Positions 22,220-32,718 are shown, counted from the first letter of the stretch. The stretch is 40,468 bases of DNA from JAGZEG01 sp963930185 (GCA_963930185.1 CAWVLT010000031.1:1-40468), one strand, 5' to 3'. Notes: a model not told the origin generated them from the letters alone. Numbers and translations: made by a program.

Positions 22220-23107
22220 CTACTCAGGTTCGTCAGGCAGCAGGTTGTTGCCCGATATGACCATGGCGTTCCGCAGGGCAAAGATCTCTCGCTCACGCTC
22301 TGCGGATCGACCCGGATGGGGAATAACGTGCCCCTTCATGACAACCGTGTCGTAAGGTCCCTCGTAACGGCGATAGACGACCCCCTGATAACAAGTGGGC
22401 GCCGTGATCAAAGGAGTTGGCATGACACCTTCGTTGCGATAAAGCCGAGCATAGATGTGCAGGATATCATTATCGAACGAGTGACTGCGCGACTTGGCCG
22501 GAGGAACCCAGAACACCTTCTCGTACCCACACGGATAGTAGATGACATCCTGGTCGACTAGGTCGTCAAGAGTGACGAGGTCTTTTCGGGCAAGGGGATT
22601 GTTCTCGCTCATGGCATAATACAGAGGCGCCCTGACCAAGGGCAGTCCCTCGTCGACGCCCCCGTCAAACGGCAGGTGGGTCACAAGCAGATCGATCTCG
22701 CCACGGCGTGCCCTTTGATTGCACTCGGCATCGGGCCCGCTCGCAACAGATACGCGCAACTCTGGGCAGGATCGCTCAAAAGCCTCGATGGCACCAGAGA
22801 AAAACTCCGCCCAGGAGTTGGGAATTGCAACGACGATGGATTTCGAGCCCAGCACCGACTTTGCCATTCTGCTTACGCGATCATAGTTCTCCACTAACGG
22901 CATGGCCTCGTTATAGAAACGCTCGCCGAGCTCGGTCAGTGTCGCCCCCACATGGTTGCGCCTGAACAGGGCGTAGCCCAGCTCATCCTCGAGCCTCGTT
23001 ATGGATTTACTCAGTGTCGAGCGCGACACATAGAGCGCTTCGGCAGCCTCACGAAAGCTGCGGCGCTCAGCCGCACAGACAAAGTATCGCAGCTGCTGGA
23101 TATCCAT
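22220..23107 (-). CDS. LysR-family transcriptional regulator (mirror copy)
   Basis: This is a 295-residue protein identical to 17362-18249, with the N-terminal winged helix-turn-helix and a C-terminal effector-binding domain. The start at 23107 gives the family-typical MDIQQLRYF opening. It precedes the mirrored reductase 4 in the same direction. Confidence 0.9.
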   Translation of the reverse strand: MDIQQLRYFVCAAERRSFREAAEALYVSRSTLSKSITRLEDELGYALFRRNHVGATLTELGERFYNEAMPLVENYDRVSRMAKSVLGSKSIVVAIPNSWAEFFSGAIEAFERSCPELRVSVASGPDAECNQRARRGEIDLLVTHLPFDGGVDEGLPLVRAPLYYAMSENNPLARKDLVTLDDLVDQDVIYYPCGYEKVFWVPPAKSRSHSFDNDILHIYARLYRNEGVMPTPLITAPTCYQGVVYRRYEGPYDTVVMKGHVIPHPGRSAEREREIFALRNAMVISGNNLLPDEPE

Positions 23108-23194
23108 CTCAACGTAGCCCCCTCGTCCCGCAGTCATACCAAATCATCCAGACAACCACGAGCAAGAGAACCGTAAACCGACCTCCGAAGCGGC

Positions 23195-23231
23195 GGGCCG
23201 CTCTTGAACTTTATCCGTTCAAGAGCGGCCC
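23195..23231 (-). terminator. Terminator-like hairpin after reductase 3 (mirror copy)
   Basis: The perfect 15-bp stem with a seven-base loop lies 160 bases past the stop of the mirrored reductase 3 and is the counterpart of 17238-17274. Confidence 0.68.
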
Positions 23232-23391
23232 TGAAAGAGATGGCTGCCGATTTAGCCCGAATCTGCGTCACGTGAGCCTACGGAGAAGCTTTTCTCTCTT
23301 GAGTGAGAGCCACGTCGCATCCGTTCCATCCTGGAATACATCCACGGTGTCATCCATTGGGCGCCGTTAGCCGGCTATTGCCCACAACAGC

Positions 23392-25062
23392 CTAGTTTCC
23401 CGTAAGAGGCTTGCACTTGCCAGTTGCTCCGCGATCCATGAAGGGGCCAGTGTACTGCTCGCCATACCAGTCCTCGGGGACCTCGACCCCGAGGATGTTC
23501 TTGGCAACATCGCGCGCCACCACGGTGCCGCTCCACAAACCGGCCGCCTGAGAGGTTCCGGTCGAGTAGTACTCGACATTGAGACCGGAGATCGCAATGC
23601 CGCCGGCATACAGCCCCGTAACCGGCTTGAAATACGGATCGCAGACACGACAGAACTTGTCGACGCGAATACCGCCGTTCGTCTGTATGATGCCAGAGCT
23701 CATCCTAAAGGCATAGTAGGGGCCAGACCCCAGGGTCACCATCCACTGGGCGTCCTTGCCCTTTACCGTGTCCCCTCCCCCCGCAGCCACATCGGCCTCG
23801 TACTGCTCGACCGTAGCGCACAGAGCCGCAGGATCCACATCTATGAGCTCCGCCAGTTCTTCCAGGGTTTCGGCCTTGAACACGCCTGGGTTGTCTGCAT
23901 AGGTCTCGAGGTCTTCCTGGAGGCCGGTGGGCGTCTGGTAATAGAACCAGTACTCGGTATCAGAACCTTGCGACTCGAAGCGCTCGATAAGGTTCTGGCC
24001 CATAATGGAATAGCAGCGACCATTTGTCTCGATGGCCTTGCCCGCAAGCATAAACGGATAGACGTTGCCTGCCGCCTCGTCGCAGAACCGCTCGCCATAC
24101 TGATTGACGAACAGGCAAGTGGGCTGTACAACAGCGGCAACCCCCAGGGGACTGCTAAAGCCGAAACCCTTGACGTTGTTAAACATAGACGTGGCATAGA
24201 CGCTCTTCACCATGCCATGGGCAGTCTGCTGGACCATGAGATGGCCATCGCCGTCTTGGCCCGCACCCATACCATAGGACTTCTCAACAATATCCTGATT
24301 GGTAAAGAACCTCAGCAGGTCAAAGTTGGTCGCCATGCCACCCGTGCATAGGAAGACCGCCTTGGCGTTGATGTTTGTGTAGACCCCGTCAGCAAGAACC
24401 TGTATTCCCTTGCAGGTGTACTCATCTTCCATCAGAAGAGCCGTGGCGCGGGTATCGAGCATAATCTCGACGTTGCCGTAAGCCTCGGAAGTCTCGATCT
24501 CTTCCGTAAGCTGCGCCATAGTGGTAGCGCCTTCCCAGTTCTGGTAATAGAAATGGGACCCGTCGAGCTCTACGCCATGCTTGTTCAGCAGCCACGAAGT
24601 GCACAGATTTCCCTCGTAAGCAAGGCTCTCCAGCAGATAGAAGTCCTTCATGTAGTTGCTTGCCACAACCGTTTCCATAGCAGACGCGGCCGCTTCATCG
24701 GGGGTGCGCGGTGCAGCCGGCGCGCAAATCTCGGCATAGTTGCCGTTGCCACCCGTGAAGCCGCACTTCTCGATGAGCATGATTTTCGCATCTGGGGCGA
24801 GCTCTGCCGCCAGCATGGTGGCAGTTAGTCCACCGATACCCGATCCCACAACCACGAAGTCAGCGTCAACCTCACCTTGGGCCTCGTGGACAATGCCTAT
24901 CTCGTCAGGATTTTCGTAACTCAGGTAGATATCGCACGGATCCTCACCAGCAGCCTGCTCGGCCATGGCCGGTTCGGCATAGGCCTGCGCTGCCATCGCC
25001 GCTCCCGCCAGAGCGGCGCCTCCCACAAACTGCCTTCTTGAAACATCGCTACTTGCAGACAT
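23392..25062 (-). CDS. Tat-exported FAD-dependent reductase 3 (mirror copy)
   Basis: This is a 556-residue protein identical to 15407-17077: SRRQF Tat motif, GSGIGG FAD motif and GERFCDE motif. The ATG at 25062 is preferred over 25089 because of the AAGGGGGAG ribosome-binding site on the minus strand. Confidence 0.85.
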   Translation of the reverse strand: MSASSDVSRRQFVGGAALAGAAMAAQAYAEPAMAEQAAGEDPCDIYLSYENPDEIGIVHEAQGEVDADFVVVGSGIGGLTATMLAAELAPDAKIMLIEKCGFTGGNGNYAEICAPAAPRTPDEAAASAMETVVASNYMKDFYLLESLAYEGNLCTSWLLNKHGVELDGSHFYYQNWEGATTMAQLTEEIETSEAYGNVEIMLDTRATALLMEDEYTCKGIQVLADGVYTNINAKAVFLCTGGMATNFDLLRFFTNQDIVEKSYGMGAGQDGDGHLMVQQTAHGMVKSVYATSMFNNVKGFGFSSPLGVAAVVQPTCLFVNQYGERFCDEAAGNVYPFMLAGKAIETNGRCYSIMGQNLIERFESQGSDTEYWFYYQTPTGLQEDLETYADNPGVFKAETLEELAELIDVDPAALCATVEQYEADVAAGGGDTVKGKDAQWMVTLGSGPYYAFRMSSGIIQTNGGIRVDKFCRVCDPYFKPVTGLYAGGIAISGLNVEYYSTGTSQAAGLWSGTVVARDVAKNILGVEVPEDWYGEQYTGPFMDRGATGKCKPLTGN

Positions 25063-25243
25063 AACAACTCCCCCTTCGTTCGCTGCCATCTGCCCGTCGC
25101 ATTAGGACACCTGCGCTGGGCACCTTACGAGGAATTGTTAGCCCGTACGGAGATTTCCGCATCCTGCAGTAGGTACTACGAACCCCAGTCATGCGCAGCG
25201 TACGATACCGTTCCAGCCAAACCGAGGCTCTTGGAGTCGCACC

Positions 25244-26731
25244 CTATATGGCCGCATCCTTGTCTCCGCTCGCAAATGACTGTTCCATGAGAACCATCAA
25301 CTCCTCTCGATTGTGAGCGCCCGTCTTTGCATACAAATGAGCGACATGACTTCGTACCGTGTTATAGGTAATACCCTTCTCGGACGCGATAGACGTCGCA
25401 CTTCTACCGCGAGCAATCAAAGCCAGTATCTCCACCTCCCTCGGCGAGAGCCCATACTTGTCCCCGAAAGCAACACAGCTGGACTCTAGATCAGCAATGT
25501 AATCAGCAGCGGGGAAAGAAGGGGTAAGCCTGTCAGCGGCGGGGCCATCCCCCTCCCCCTGCACCTGCCCAGCCCCCTCGTCATGAACGTCGGATGGCTT
25601 TATCCATGCGACTACGTCAAGAGCAAGAAACACCAAACAACAGCCAGACCAGATCGAGCCGAGTATGGAAAGGCCTGAGTTTAGAAAGATCAGACCCGCC
25701 GCGCTTCCTAAAAACCACGCGAGGGAAAGGAGCAGACAGCGGATAACCTGGATGTTTGGGCGACAGTCATGGAAAGATGACAGCTTCATAAAACAATATG
25801 GCAGATAGAGAAGGCAGTAGCTATAGCATAGAGAAGTGGAAACCGCGCCCCCGTTTGAACCAAGCGCAAAGTATCCGACACACGCCAAGATCATGAGACT
25901 CGGAATCAGGACGCTGCAAAGTCGACGATTCGTCAGCCTCCGAAGAAGGCCGTAAATCATCAGGACAGCCATGACCACAGCCAGAGTCGTGGCACCCACA
26001 ACCGCAGACCATTCACTTGGATGTTCGATCCCCCTTTCGATTGCCAGTAGTATCCCCTGCATGAACGAAAGGCCCAGCGGCAAGCACAACGGGGCAAGGG
26101 CGCGTCGTCCAGACCGACCCGGCATCTCCGCCGGGCTCCCCACGTAGACAGTGGATCGCGAAGTGCAGCCATTTCCAAGCAAAAGCATCGAAAGGGCAGG
26201 GGCCAAACTGCAGACAGAAACGAGAGGACCTATGCCGAGAGCTATGACAAGGAAGAAAAGCAGCGCGGCGACAACCAGTGCCGCCAGACAGACCAGTTCT
26301 CGCTGACCAGCAGTGCGAAGAGAGTGCAAGACCTCGAGAATTGCCAACGTTGACAACGCTAGCCCTATTCCAGAAAACACATCGCCAAACACCATCAAAA
26401 TAAAGTTAGACTCAAAAGCATTGACGGTCAGGGAGACCAAAGCAACACCAAGAGAAGCCGTGGCACCAGCAACAGCCCGCAGATAATGCAATGGCCCCCG
26501 AACGCCAAACACGCCCAAGACCGCGCAGCAGAATGCCGCCGCACCCATGGTGATCACCCAGCCCGACAGGTTGATCACCCCGAAATAAATGATCTGGTGG
26601 CTCGATGCCCCCACCATAACCCACAGCACGGTTAAAGCGACGCCGAACATCGGACCAGCAAAATCAGCGTATTGACGCTCCTCACTCTGCTCCCCCACAG
26701 ACCCCCACCCCCGTGCAACAGCTCTTTCCAT
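25244..26731 (-). CDS. Membrane-bound LuxR-type regulator 3 (mirror copy)
   Basis: This is a 495-residue membrane protein with a C-terminal LuxR helix-turn-helix, identical to 13738-15225. An alternative GTG start is at 26698. It lies directly upstream of the mirrored reductase 3. Confidence 0.85.
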   Translation of the reverse strand: MERAVARGWGSVGEQSEERQYADFAGPMFGVALTVLWVMVGASSHQIIYFGVINLSGWVITMGAAAFCCAVLGVFGVRGPLHYLRAVAGATASLGVALVSLTVNAFESNFILMVFGDVFSGIGLALSTLAILEVLHSLRTAGQRELVCLAALVVAALLFFLVIALGIGPLVSVCSLAPALSMLLLGNGCTSRSTVYVGSPAEMPGRSGRRALAPLCLPLGLSFMQGILLAIERGIEHPSEWSAVVGATTLAVVMAVLMIYGLLRRLTNRRLCSVLIPSLMILACVGYFALGSNGGAVSTSLCYSYCLLYLPYCFMKLSSFHDCRPNIQVIRCLLLSLAWFLGSAAGLIFLNSGLSILGSIWSGCCLVFLALDVVAWIKPSDVHDEGAGQVQGEGDGPAADRLTPSFPAADYIADLESSCVAFGDKYGLSPREVEILALIARGRSATSIASEKGITYNTVRSHVAHLYAKTGAHNREELMVLMEQSFASGDKDAAI

Positions 26732-26757
26732 AAACAAAGTGCCACAACCATTGCAGG

Positions 26758-26850
26758 ATTATACCGGTGGGGAATCCACTTAGACAGAATCGTGACTTAT
26801 ACGAAGTGCCGATGATTCGACGCCGGACAAAATGCCAACGAACCGGACAA
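26758..26850 (-). promoter_or_regulatory. luxR3 promoter with paired TTGTCCGG sites (mirror copy)
   Basis: The TATAAT box is at 26758-26763 on the minus strand and the two TTGTCCGG sites are at 26823-26830 and 26843-26850, 20 bases apart. Confidence 0.53.
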
Positions 26851-26896
26851 CACGATATAGAGATGTTCGATTGATAACCCGCCCACCCGCCAGGCC

Positions 26897-28336
26897 TCAT
26901 GCAACGTCTTGCCCTACTCCCCCCGCCGCCCGCACTCCCACCATCTCGTACAGCTCATCGCGGCTATGCACGTCCAGCTTCTCGTAAATGTGACGCACGT
27001 GCGCCTTGAACGTGCCTGGCGCTATCACCAGGTTGCGCATGATGTCCTTGGACGACTTGCCGCGCGCAAGCTCGCGCAGCACCTCCTCCTCGCGCGGGGT
27101 GAGGTGCCTGCTCGCCGCCAGCTCGGCACAGCGCGCGAGCACGTCGGCCTCGCGGCTGTCCTCGGCCGCCAAAGATCCCGCCTCGAGTACCCTCATGCCC
27201 CAGCGTTCCACGAGGTCACGCTGCGAGAAGAGCAGGAAGAACAGCACGAGCATCGCCGCGCACACCACCACCGAGACGACGACGCCCTCCGTCTGAACCC
27301 CGACCACCCCGTCGAGCCAGCCCGGCAGCCAGCCTCCCAGCATGACGAACGCCTGCGTCGCGGCGCGCGTCGCCACCAGCGGGACGATGGCCATGCCAGT
27401 ACGCTTGCTCATATCGTAGATGAGGACACCCGTGATCAGCGTCATGAGCGTGAAGCCCATCGAGACAAGATACGAAGAAACGGCCTGTCCCAGCACGTCC
27501 TCGACCGGCAGCAGCAGGACCCCGCAGAGCATGAGGGGCAGCGGCGCGCGGCACAGCCGGGCAACGTCGAACCTATGGGGAAAGAAGTACGCAACAAAGA
27601 AGATCGCACCGGCGACCAGGGCGGTCGAGATCGAGGAGTGCCGGCCCGCGCCGGCGGCCAGTGTCTCAGAGCGCAGGCCGTAGACCAGCGAGAACAGGGC
27701 GAGCAGGGCAAAGAGCTTCCAAGGCAGCGCGCAGCGGGGGTAGCCGGCCTTTTGCCTATCGGCCGGCGCAAGGCTCCCCCAGGCGCCGTGGATCAGAGCA
27801 ATGGAAATGACGGGCAGAAGCAGCACCAGCGCCCCCATCTGCACCGCAGGCACCCACCTGAGAAAGAAGATGAGGACGGACCCAAACAGACTGCTACCCG
27901 AGAGGTACAACGTGATCCTCAGCAAGCTCGTGCCCGCAAGCGCCTCGGCATTGAGAAGCGAGCAGCTGAGAAACGCCGCGCCACCCACAAAGGCGGCCAC
28001 CACGGACAGCGCGTCCCGCGCGGAACCGGGGATCATCGGCGAGGGCGCGAGCACGAAGGCGGCCGAGGCAGCTAGCATGCCAGCAAGCGTCACCAAAAAC
28101 GCCCAGGGGCGTCCAGCGTGCGGGACAATCCTGCGTGCGAAGGTTGCGGCCAGCAAGCTCGCCAGAACATACGCCACGTCAAAGACGCCGTGCGGCAGGG
28201 CGGTAAACGGAGCGCCCGCCCCTGGCAGCACGAACACGAGCGACACCCAGGCGCGAGCAAACGCCATGCCAAAGAAGGCAAGCGAGAAGGGCCCCCGGGG
28301 CAGGTGGCGCTGTTCGTGCGATTCGCTCATGGGCAT
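26897..28336 (-). CDS. Membrane-bound LuxR-type regulator 2 (mirror copy)
   Basis: This is a 479-residue protein identical to 12133-13572, with a polytopic membrane domain followed by a LuxR helix-turn-helix. The second possible ATG is at 28330. Confidence 0.88.
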   Translation of the reverse strand: MPMSESHEQRHLPRGPFSLAFFGMAFARAWVSLVFVLPGAGAPFTALPHGVFDVAYVLASLLAATFARRIVPHAGRPWAFLVTLAGMLAASAAFVLAPSPMIPGSARDALSVVAAFVGGAAFLSCSLLNAEALAGTSLLRITLYLSGSSLFGSVLIFFLRWVPAVQMGALVLLLPVISIALIHGAWGSLAPADRQKAGYPRCALPWKLFALLALFSLVYGLRSETLAAGAGRHSSISTALVAGAIFFVAYFFPHRFDVARLCRAPLPLMLCGVLLLPVEDVLGQAVSSYLVSMGFTLMTLITGVLIYDMSKRTGMAIVPLVATRAATQAFVMLGGWLPGWLDGVVGVQTEGVVVSVVVCAAMLVLFFLLFSQRDLVERWGMRVLEAGSLAAEDSREADVLARCAELAASRHLTPREEEVLRELARGKSSKDIMRNLVIAPGTFKAHVRHIYEKLDVHSRDELYEMVGVRAAGGVGQDVA

Positions 28337-28368
28337 GCCACCTTTCGTTGGGTCGAGGCCATGCGTCC

Positions 28369-28399
28369 ATGGTATCCCAACTTGGCGGTGACTTGGCGG
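28369..28399 (-). promoter_or_regulatory. Candidate luxR2 promoter with tandem CCGCCAAGT repeats (mirror copy)
   Basis: The two nine-base repeats and the TACCAT -10-like box of 12070-12100 appear here on the minus strand. Confidence 0.38.
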
Positions 28400-28454
28400 A
28401 AAAGTAAGGGGGAGGCGCCGGGCACGGCCCGAAGGCCACGCCAGCGCCTCCCCC
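28400..28454 (-). terminator. Intrinsic terminator after reductase 2 (mirror copy)
   Basis: The long GC-rich hairpin with a UUCG tetraloop and trailing TTACTTTT on the minus strand is the counterpart of 12015-12069. Confidence 0.83.
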
Positions 28455-28479
28455 GACGACCCATCGTCCTACTGGATCG

Positions 28480-30099
28480 CTACAGGCTCGCCACGTGGCG
28501 GCCGGTCACGTATCCGCTCGTGATGGCGCGCCCCACCGAAAGGCCCTCGATGTCCATGGGGTAGTCAACGCCGCCGTAGAACTGGCCCGAGGCGTTGCCC
28601 ACGGCGAAGAAGCCGGGGATGGGGTTATTGTTAACGTCGAGACACTGCGAGTTACCGTCGACCTTCAGGCCGCCCAGGATGGCCGGCAGGAAGTTGGCGC
28701 CGCGAGGCACGGCGAAGTACGGGCCCTGCTCGATGGCCACCATATAGTCGGCGCGCTTACCGAAGTCGGTGTCACCACCCGTCGTGCAGACCTCGTTGTA
28801 GTGGTTGATGGAGTCGACGATGACCTGCTCGTCGATGGGCTCGATCCCCCACTCCTCCTGCTCCATGTAGGCGTTGATGTTGGCGGCCAGCTCCTCGAAC
28901 GTCTCGCCCGAGATGAACTCGCTCTCGTCAGGCATGGGGCGGGTGCCCACGGTAAGCTGCACCTCGTTGGGGTATTTCTCGACCCAGCCCTGAGCGATCT
29001 CGAGCCAGTTGGAGGGCATGATGGTGAAGAACTTGGCGGCCATGGGGTTTGCGTAGTCGTACTCGGCCATGTAGTCGCGCACCAGGTTGTTGAGGTAGGC
29101 GAAGCTCAGCGTCTCGTTCATGAAGCGCTCGCCATGAATGTTGAGGTTGAGGAACGGCACCTGCAGGCGGGTGAGGGCGCCACCGCCGTGGATCATCTTG
29201 CTGTGGGTGGTCGGCACCATCTGGGCGCCCGCCCAGATGCCGGCGCGCAGGCCGCTACCGTCACGCACCAGGGTGCCGCGGGTGAAGCCCTTGGTGTCGG
29301 GGGCGTAGTAGTCGAGCATCTCCTCGTTGGCGGAGTAGTCTCCCGTGGCCAGGATCGCGCCCTTGGTGGCGGTGAACAAGACGTTGGCGCCGTCGGCGTT
29401 AGTGCAGATCACGCCAGTCACCGAGCCGTCCTCGGCAGTCTGGATCTGCACGGCGGGGTGGTTATAGAAGAACTCGACGCCCGCAGCAGCCAGCTGCTCG
29501 GCGATGACCTGGCAGCAGGCGTTGTGTGCGCCCTCCACGTGGTTGTAGGTGTTGGCGTGCGTGTAATACGTGTAGCCGTTGTACTCGCGCTCGGCATCGA
29601 AGGGCTTGGACTCGATGCCGTCGGCAGCACAGGCGTCGGCCCACCAGCGCAGGGCCTCCAGGGAGTTGTTTGCCCAAGACACGATGAGGTCACGGTTGGA
29701 GCGATAGGCGTTCTTCTCCATGAGGAACTGCACGCAGGCTGCCACGCCGGCCTCGTCTGTCTTCTCGATGTCAACCGAAGCACCCATGTTACCCGAGGAC
29801 AGCGGGGTGTCGATGTTCTGGACAACGGCAACCTTCGCGCCAGCCTCGACGGCGGTGTGCGCGGCGGCAAGGCCGGCCTCACCGGCACCCACGACCACGA
29901 TCTCATACTCGTGTGTCTCGGCGAACTCAGTGATGGGCGCGGGCTTCACCAGGAAGCCAGGGATGGTGGGGTCGGCCGCGGCCTCCTCGGCGGAGACGGC
30001 GTGCGTGAGAGGCGAGGTGGCGGCGACCGCGGTCACGGCAGCGCCGGCGGTGATCCCGGCGGCCACGAAGTTGCGGCGGGTCATGGAGGGAGCGGGCAT
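28480..30099 (-). CDS. Tat-exported FAD-dependent reductase 2 (mirror copy)
   Basis: This is a 539-residue protein identical to 10370-11989: TRRNF Tat motif, GAGEAG FAD motif and GERFMNE motif. The start at 30099 is supported by AAAGGAAG upstream on the minus strand. Confidence 0.85.
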   Translation of the reverse strand: MPAPSMTRRNFVAAGITAGAAVTAVAATSPLTHAVSAEEAAADPTIPGFLVKPAPITEFAETHEYEIVVVGAGEAGLAAAHTAVEAGAKVAVVQNIDTPLSSGNMGASVDIEKTDEAGVAACVQFLMEKNAYRSNRDLIVSWANNSLEALRWWADACAADGIESKPFDAEREYNGYTYYTHANTYNHVEGAHNACCQVIAEQLAAAGVEFFYNHPAVQIQTAEDGSVTGVICTNADGANVLFTATKGAILATGDYSANEEMLDYYAPDTKGFTRGTLVRDGSGLRAGIWAGAQMVPTTHSKMIHGGGALTRLQVPFLNLNIHGERFMNETLSFAYLNNLVRDYMAEYDYANPMAAKFFTIMPSNWLEIAQGWVEKYPNEVQLTVGTRPMPDESEFISGETFEELAANINAYMEQEEWGIEPIDEQVIVDSINHYNEVCTTGGDTDFGKRADYMVAIEQGPYFAVPRGANFLPAILGGLKVDGNSQCLDVNNNPIPGFFAVGNASGQFYGGVDYPMDIEGLSVGRAITSGYVTGRHVASL

Positions 30100-30129
30100 G
30101 GGGACTTCCTTTCTCTTTCGTCAGATCCA

Positions 30130-30202
30130 TTCCACCGCGGCGAAATGCTGCGGTGAACGCACCAGCAAGCGAGCGTGACGCACCGACACCGCTCTCGCTT
30201 GC
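30130..30202 (-). promoter_or_regulatory. Two hairpins in the leader of reductase 2 (mirror copy)
   Basis: This is the counterpart of 10267-10339, with stems of nine and six base pairs upstream of the mirrored reductase 2. Confidence 0.38.
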
Positions 30203-30445
30203 CGCGAACGATCCCCATGATGCCGAAACACCCACGCGCCGGCATCGACCCGACGTGCCTATCCCCCTAGACCCCCTATCATCCCCTTGTCGTCTTCGCA
30301 GGTAGATGCGCTATTCAACCCCCACCGCTCCCGCATCGCGTCACCATGTCGCGATTTCGCACGGGACACGGCTCCGGACGCTCCCGTCCCACACTTAAAC
30401 CGCGCGTCTTTCAGCATCCAGCCACTCAGGCGCCCTGATCGCCAC

Positions 30446-30670
30446 TCAGCGCACCGCACGCTGGTAGACAAGGCCCAGAAAACAGACAACGTCGCTTTGC
30501 CGATCGTAGTCATACAGCACGTCATAGCCCGCCGCGTTGACCTTGAGGCAATCTGGCCCGAAAGCGGCCCGTAAGGAAGGCTCGACAAGCACCGACCCAA
30601 CCCTCAGGAACGACGAGACGAGGCCGACCTTCTCCCGCAACAGCCATCGAACCAGCATCGCTGGATACAC
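30446..30670 (-). pseudogene. Possible ParE/RelE-type toxin remnant (mirror copy)
   Basis: This is the same short frame as 9799-10023, with a toxin-like C-terminus and no ribosome-binding site. It may be a chance frame. Confidence 0.28.
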
Positions 30671-30708
30671 AGCAAGCCCGGCTGCTCACTCATACAGCCG
30701 GGCTTGCT
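30671..30708 (-). terminator. Terminator-like hairpin after reductase 1 (mirror copy)
   Basis: The 14-bp perfect stem with a ten-base loop lies 78 bases beyond the mirrored reductase 1 stop codon. Confidence 0.68.
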
Positions 30709-30786
30709 TTACGCATCAATCTATCTATTCAAGGAGCTCAGGCCGCGTCAGCCACTACTGTCAGCACGGCCTATGCACGTCGACCC

Positions 30787-32508
30787 TTACTTCCCCACGT
30801 TCTCGCGGGCCTGCTCCTCGGCCGAGCCGGCCTCGGCCTGCTCGGCGGCAGCCGCGGCGGCCTCGGCAGCGGCGGCGCTGATGGCGGCCGCAGCCTCGTT
30901 GTTGGCGGCCATCACGTCGGCGGCCGGGGTCACCGTGCCACCAAGGGCGGCGGTGGCGGCGTTGGTGCCGGCGATGCGGCCCATGACCGTGTAGCCGCTC
31001 ATGACGCACCAGTAGTCGCCCTCCATGATGCCGCCGGCGGCACCGGGCACGGCCCACAGGCCGGCGATCGGCAGGTCGTCCATGCCGATGACCTGGGAGT
31101 TCACGTCAATCTTGATGCCGCCGAACGTAGCCATGACGCCAGCCACCACGGGGATGCAGTAGAACGGCGGGGTGGTGAGCGGGTAGCCCGAGCTCACCGG
31201 GAACTCCAGGTCACCGGTGGTATCGTTGGCCACGGCGTCGTTCCACTCGTTGACCGTCTTGAGGAAGCCGTTGGCGTTGAACTTGTCGCCGCTCACGGTC
31301 TCGCTCACGACCTTGTCGGCCAGCTCCTCGAGGGTGTCGGCCTGGACCACGGTGGCACCGTGTTCCTGCAGCCACGCCAGGCGGTCGCCGCCCACGATGG
31401 CGGCGTTGCAGTAGGCGGTCTCGACCATGACCTGATGCGCCGCTTCGTCAAAGAACAGGTAGGCGCGACCCATGTACTGCTGCATGATCTCCTGGTTTAC
31501 CAGCGAGGAGGTCAGGCCCTCGTTCACGAAGCGCTTGCCGTCACAGTTGGTGTAGATGCCCAGCGTCTGGATGGCGTGAACCGTGGCGCCGTAGTAGGCC
31601 AGATGCACGTCATCGACGTTCTCGACGGCCTCGTAGGCCTCGGGCGTGTCATAGAGGCAGTAGCTGCTCTGGGGCCAGGGCTGGGGATGGCCGTAGTACG
31701 CGCCGAAGGCCTTGGACAGCTTGGCGCCCACGTTCTGCGCCATGATGATGCCCGAGCCGTCGAGGTAGGGCACGCACTGGGCCTGCGACACGTCAGCCCA
31801 GCGGCCGAGGTAGCGCACCATCATCTCCTTGTTGCACTGGAAGCCGCCCGTGGCGATGATGACCTGCTTGGCGGAGATGATGATCTTGGCGCCCGACGCG
31901 TCGGTGCACTTGATGCCGCAGGGCTTGCCGACCTCGTCCAGCACGACCTCGGTGGCCTTGGTGGAGAGCAGCGTGGTGCCGCCCTTGTCGTTGAAGATCT
32001 GGCCGAACTGCTGCAGGTACTCGTCGGTATAGGACTTGGAGCCCTGCTCCTCGGGACGACGGCCGCCCATCCACAGATACGAGCTGCCCGGAGCGAGCTC
32101 CTCGACGGTCAGGCCCAGCTCGCCGACCCAGGCGGCAGTCTCCTCCCAGTTCACGCACACGGCCTTGCCCAGATCGGGGTCGGACAGCGGCACCTTGGCG
32201 TAGACGTCGTCCCAGTTGACGCCGAAGCGCGGGCCGAAGGCGCCGGCGGCAAAGCGGCTCGTACCGCCAACGTGGCCGGAGGCCTCGACGAGGATGGTGC
32301 TGGCGCCAGCCTCGACCGACGCGACGGCAGCCGCCAGGCCGCCGATACCGGCACCGGCGACCACGACGTCGCACTCGTAGTCGGCAGCGGGGGCGGTGGC
32401 CTCCTCGGCACGGGCCTGCGAAGCGACGGCGCCCGCAACCGCGGCGGCACCGGCAACGCCGGCGGCGCCTGCGATAAAGTTCCTACGTGAAGCAACCATG
32501 TCGGTCAT
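30787..32508 (-). CDS. Tat-exported FAD-dependent reductase 1 (mirror copy)
   Basis: This is a 573-residue protein identical to 7961-9682: SRRNF Tat motif, AGAGIGG FAD motif, GKRFVNE motif and an Ala/Glu-rich C-terminal tail. It is divergent from the mirrored luxR1. Confidence 0.85.
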   Translation of the reverse strand: MTDMVASRRNFIAGAAGVAGAAAVAGAVASQARAEEATAPAADYECDVVVAGAGIGGLAAAVASVEAGASTILVEASGHVGGTSRFAAGAFGPRFGVNWDDVYAKVPLSDPDLGKAVCVNWEETAAWVGELGLTVEELAPGSSYLWMGGRRPEEQGSKSYTDEYLQQFGQIFNDKGGTTLLSTKATEVVLDEVGKPCGIKCTDASGAKIIISAKQVIIATGGFQCNKEMMVRYLGRWADVSQAQCVPYLDGSGIIMAQNVGAKLSKAFGAYYGHPQPWPQSSYCLYDTPEAYEAVENVDDVHLAYYGATVHAIQTLGIYTNCDGKRFVNEGLTSSLVNQEIMQQYMGRAYLFFDEAAHQVMVETAYCNAAIVGGDRLAWLQEHGATVVQADTLEELADKVVSETVSGDKFNANGFLKTVNEWNDAVANDTTGDLEFPVSSGYPLTTPPFYCIPVVAGVMATFGGIKIDVNSQVIGMDDLPIAGLWAVPGAAGGIMEGDYWCVMSGYTVMGRIAGTNAATAALGGTVTPAADVMAANNEAAAAISAAAAEAAAAAAEQAEAGSAEEQARENVGK

Positions 32509-32522
32509 TTCGTTCCCCTTTT

Positions 32523-32549
32523 CTCTGATACTCGGCAGTCCTCTGATAC
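32523..32549 (-). repeat. Paired direct repeat GTATCAGAG upstream of reductase 1 (mirror copy)
   Basis: Two nine-base copies with an 18-base period stand just before the ribosome-binding site of the mirrored reductase 1. Confidence 0.53.
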
Positions 32550-32689
32550 CTGACGGCTCGTCTCACATGCTTATCCCGAACGGACGCGATGCGTCCCGCC
32601 GGGCATCTCGCACGTCTCCCCCACCATACCGATCGAGAGCACGTCGCGCGACACAAGGAGCTTGTGAGTGAGATTTTGCTTGACCTCGT

Positions 32690-32718
32690 TTCACAAATCC
32701 GCCGCTCAATGCTAATGT
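32690..32718 (+). promoter_or_regulatory. Probable promoter of luxR1 (mirror copy)
   Basis: TTCACA at 32690-32695, a 17-base spacer and TAATGT at 32713-32718 with a TG extended -10 lie upstream of the mirrored luxR1. Confidence 0.48.

Larger units (their letters stand above)
30100..30786. other. Long intergenic region between mirrored reductases 2 and 1
   Basis: This is the mirror of 9683-10369. It contains the reductase 2 leader hairpins (30130-30202), the possible toxin remnant (30446-30670) and the reductase 1 terminator-like hairpin (30671-30708). Nothing else is supported. Confidence 0.6.
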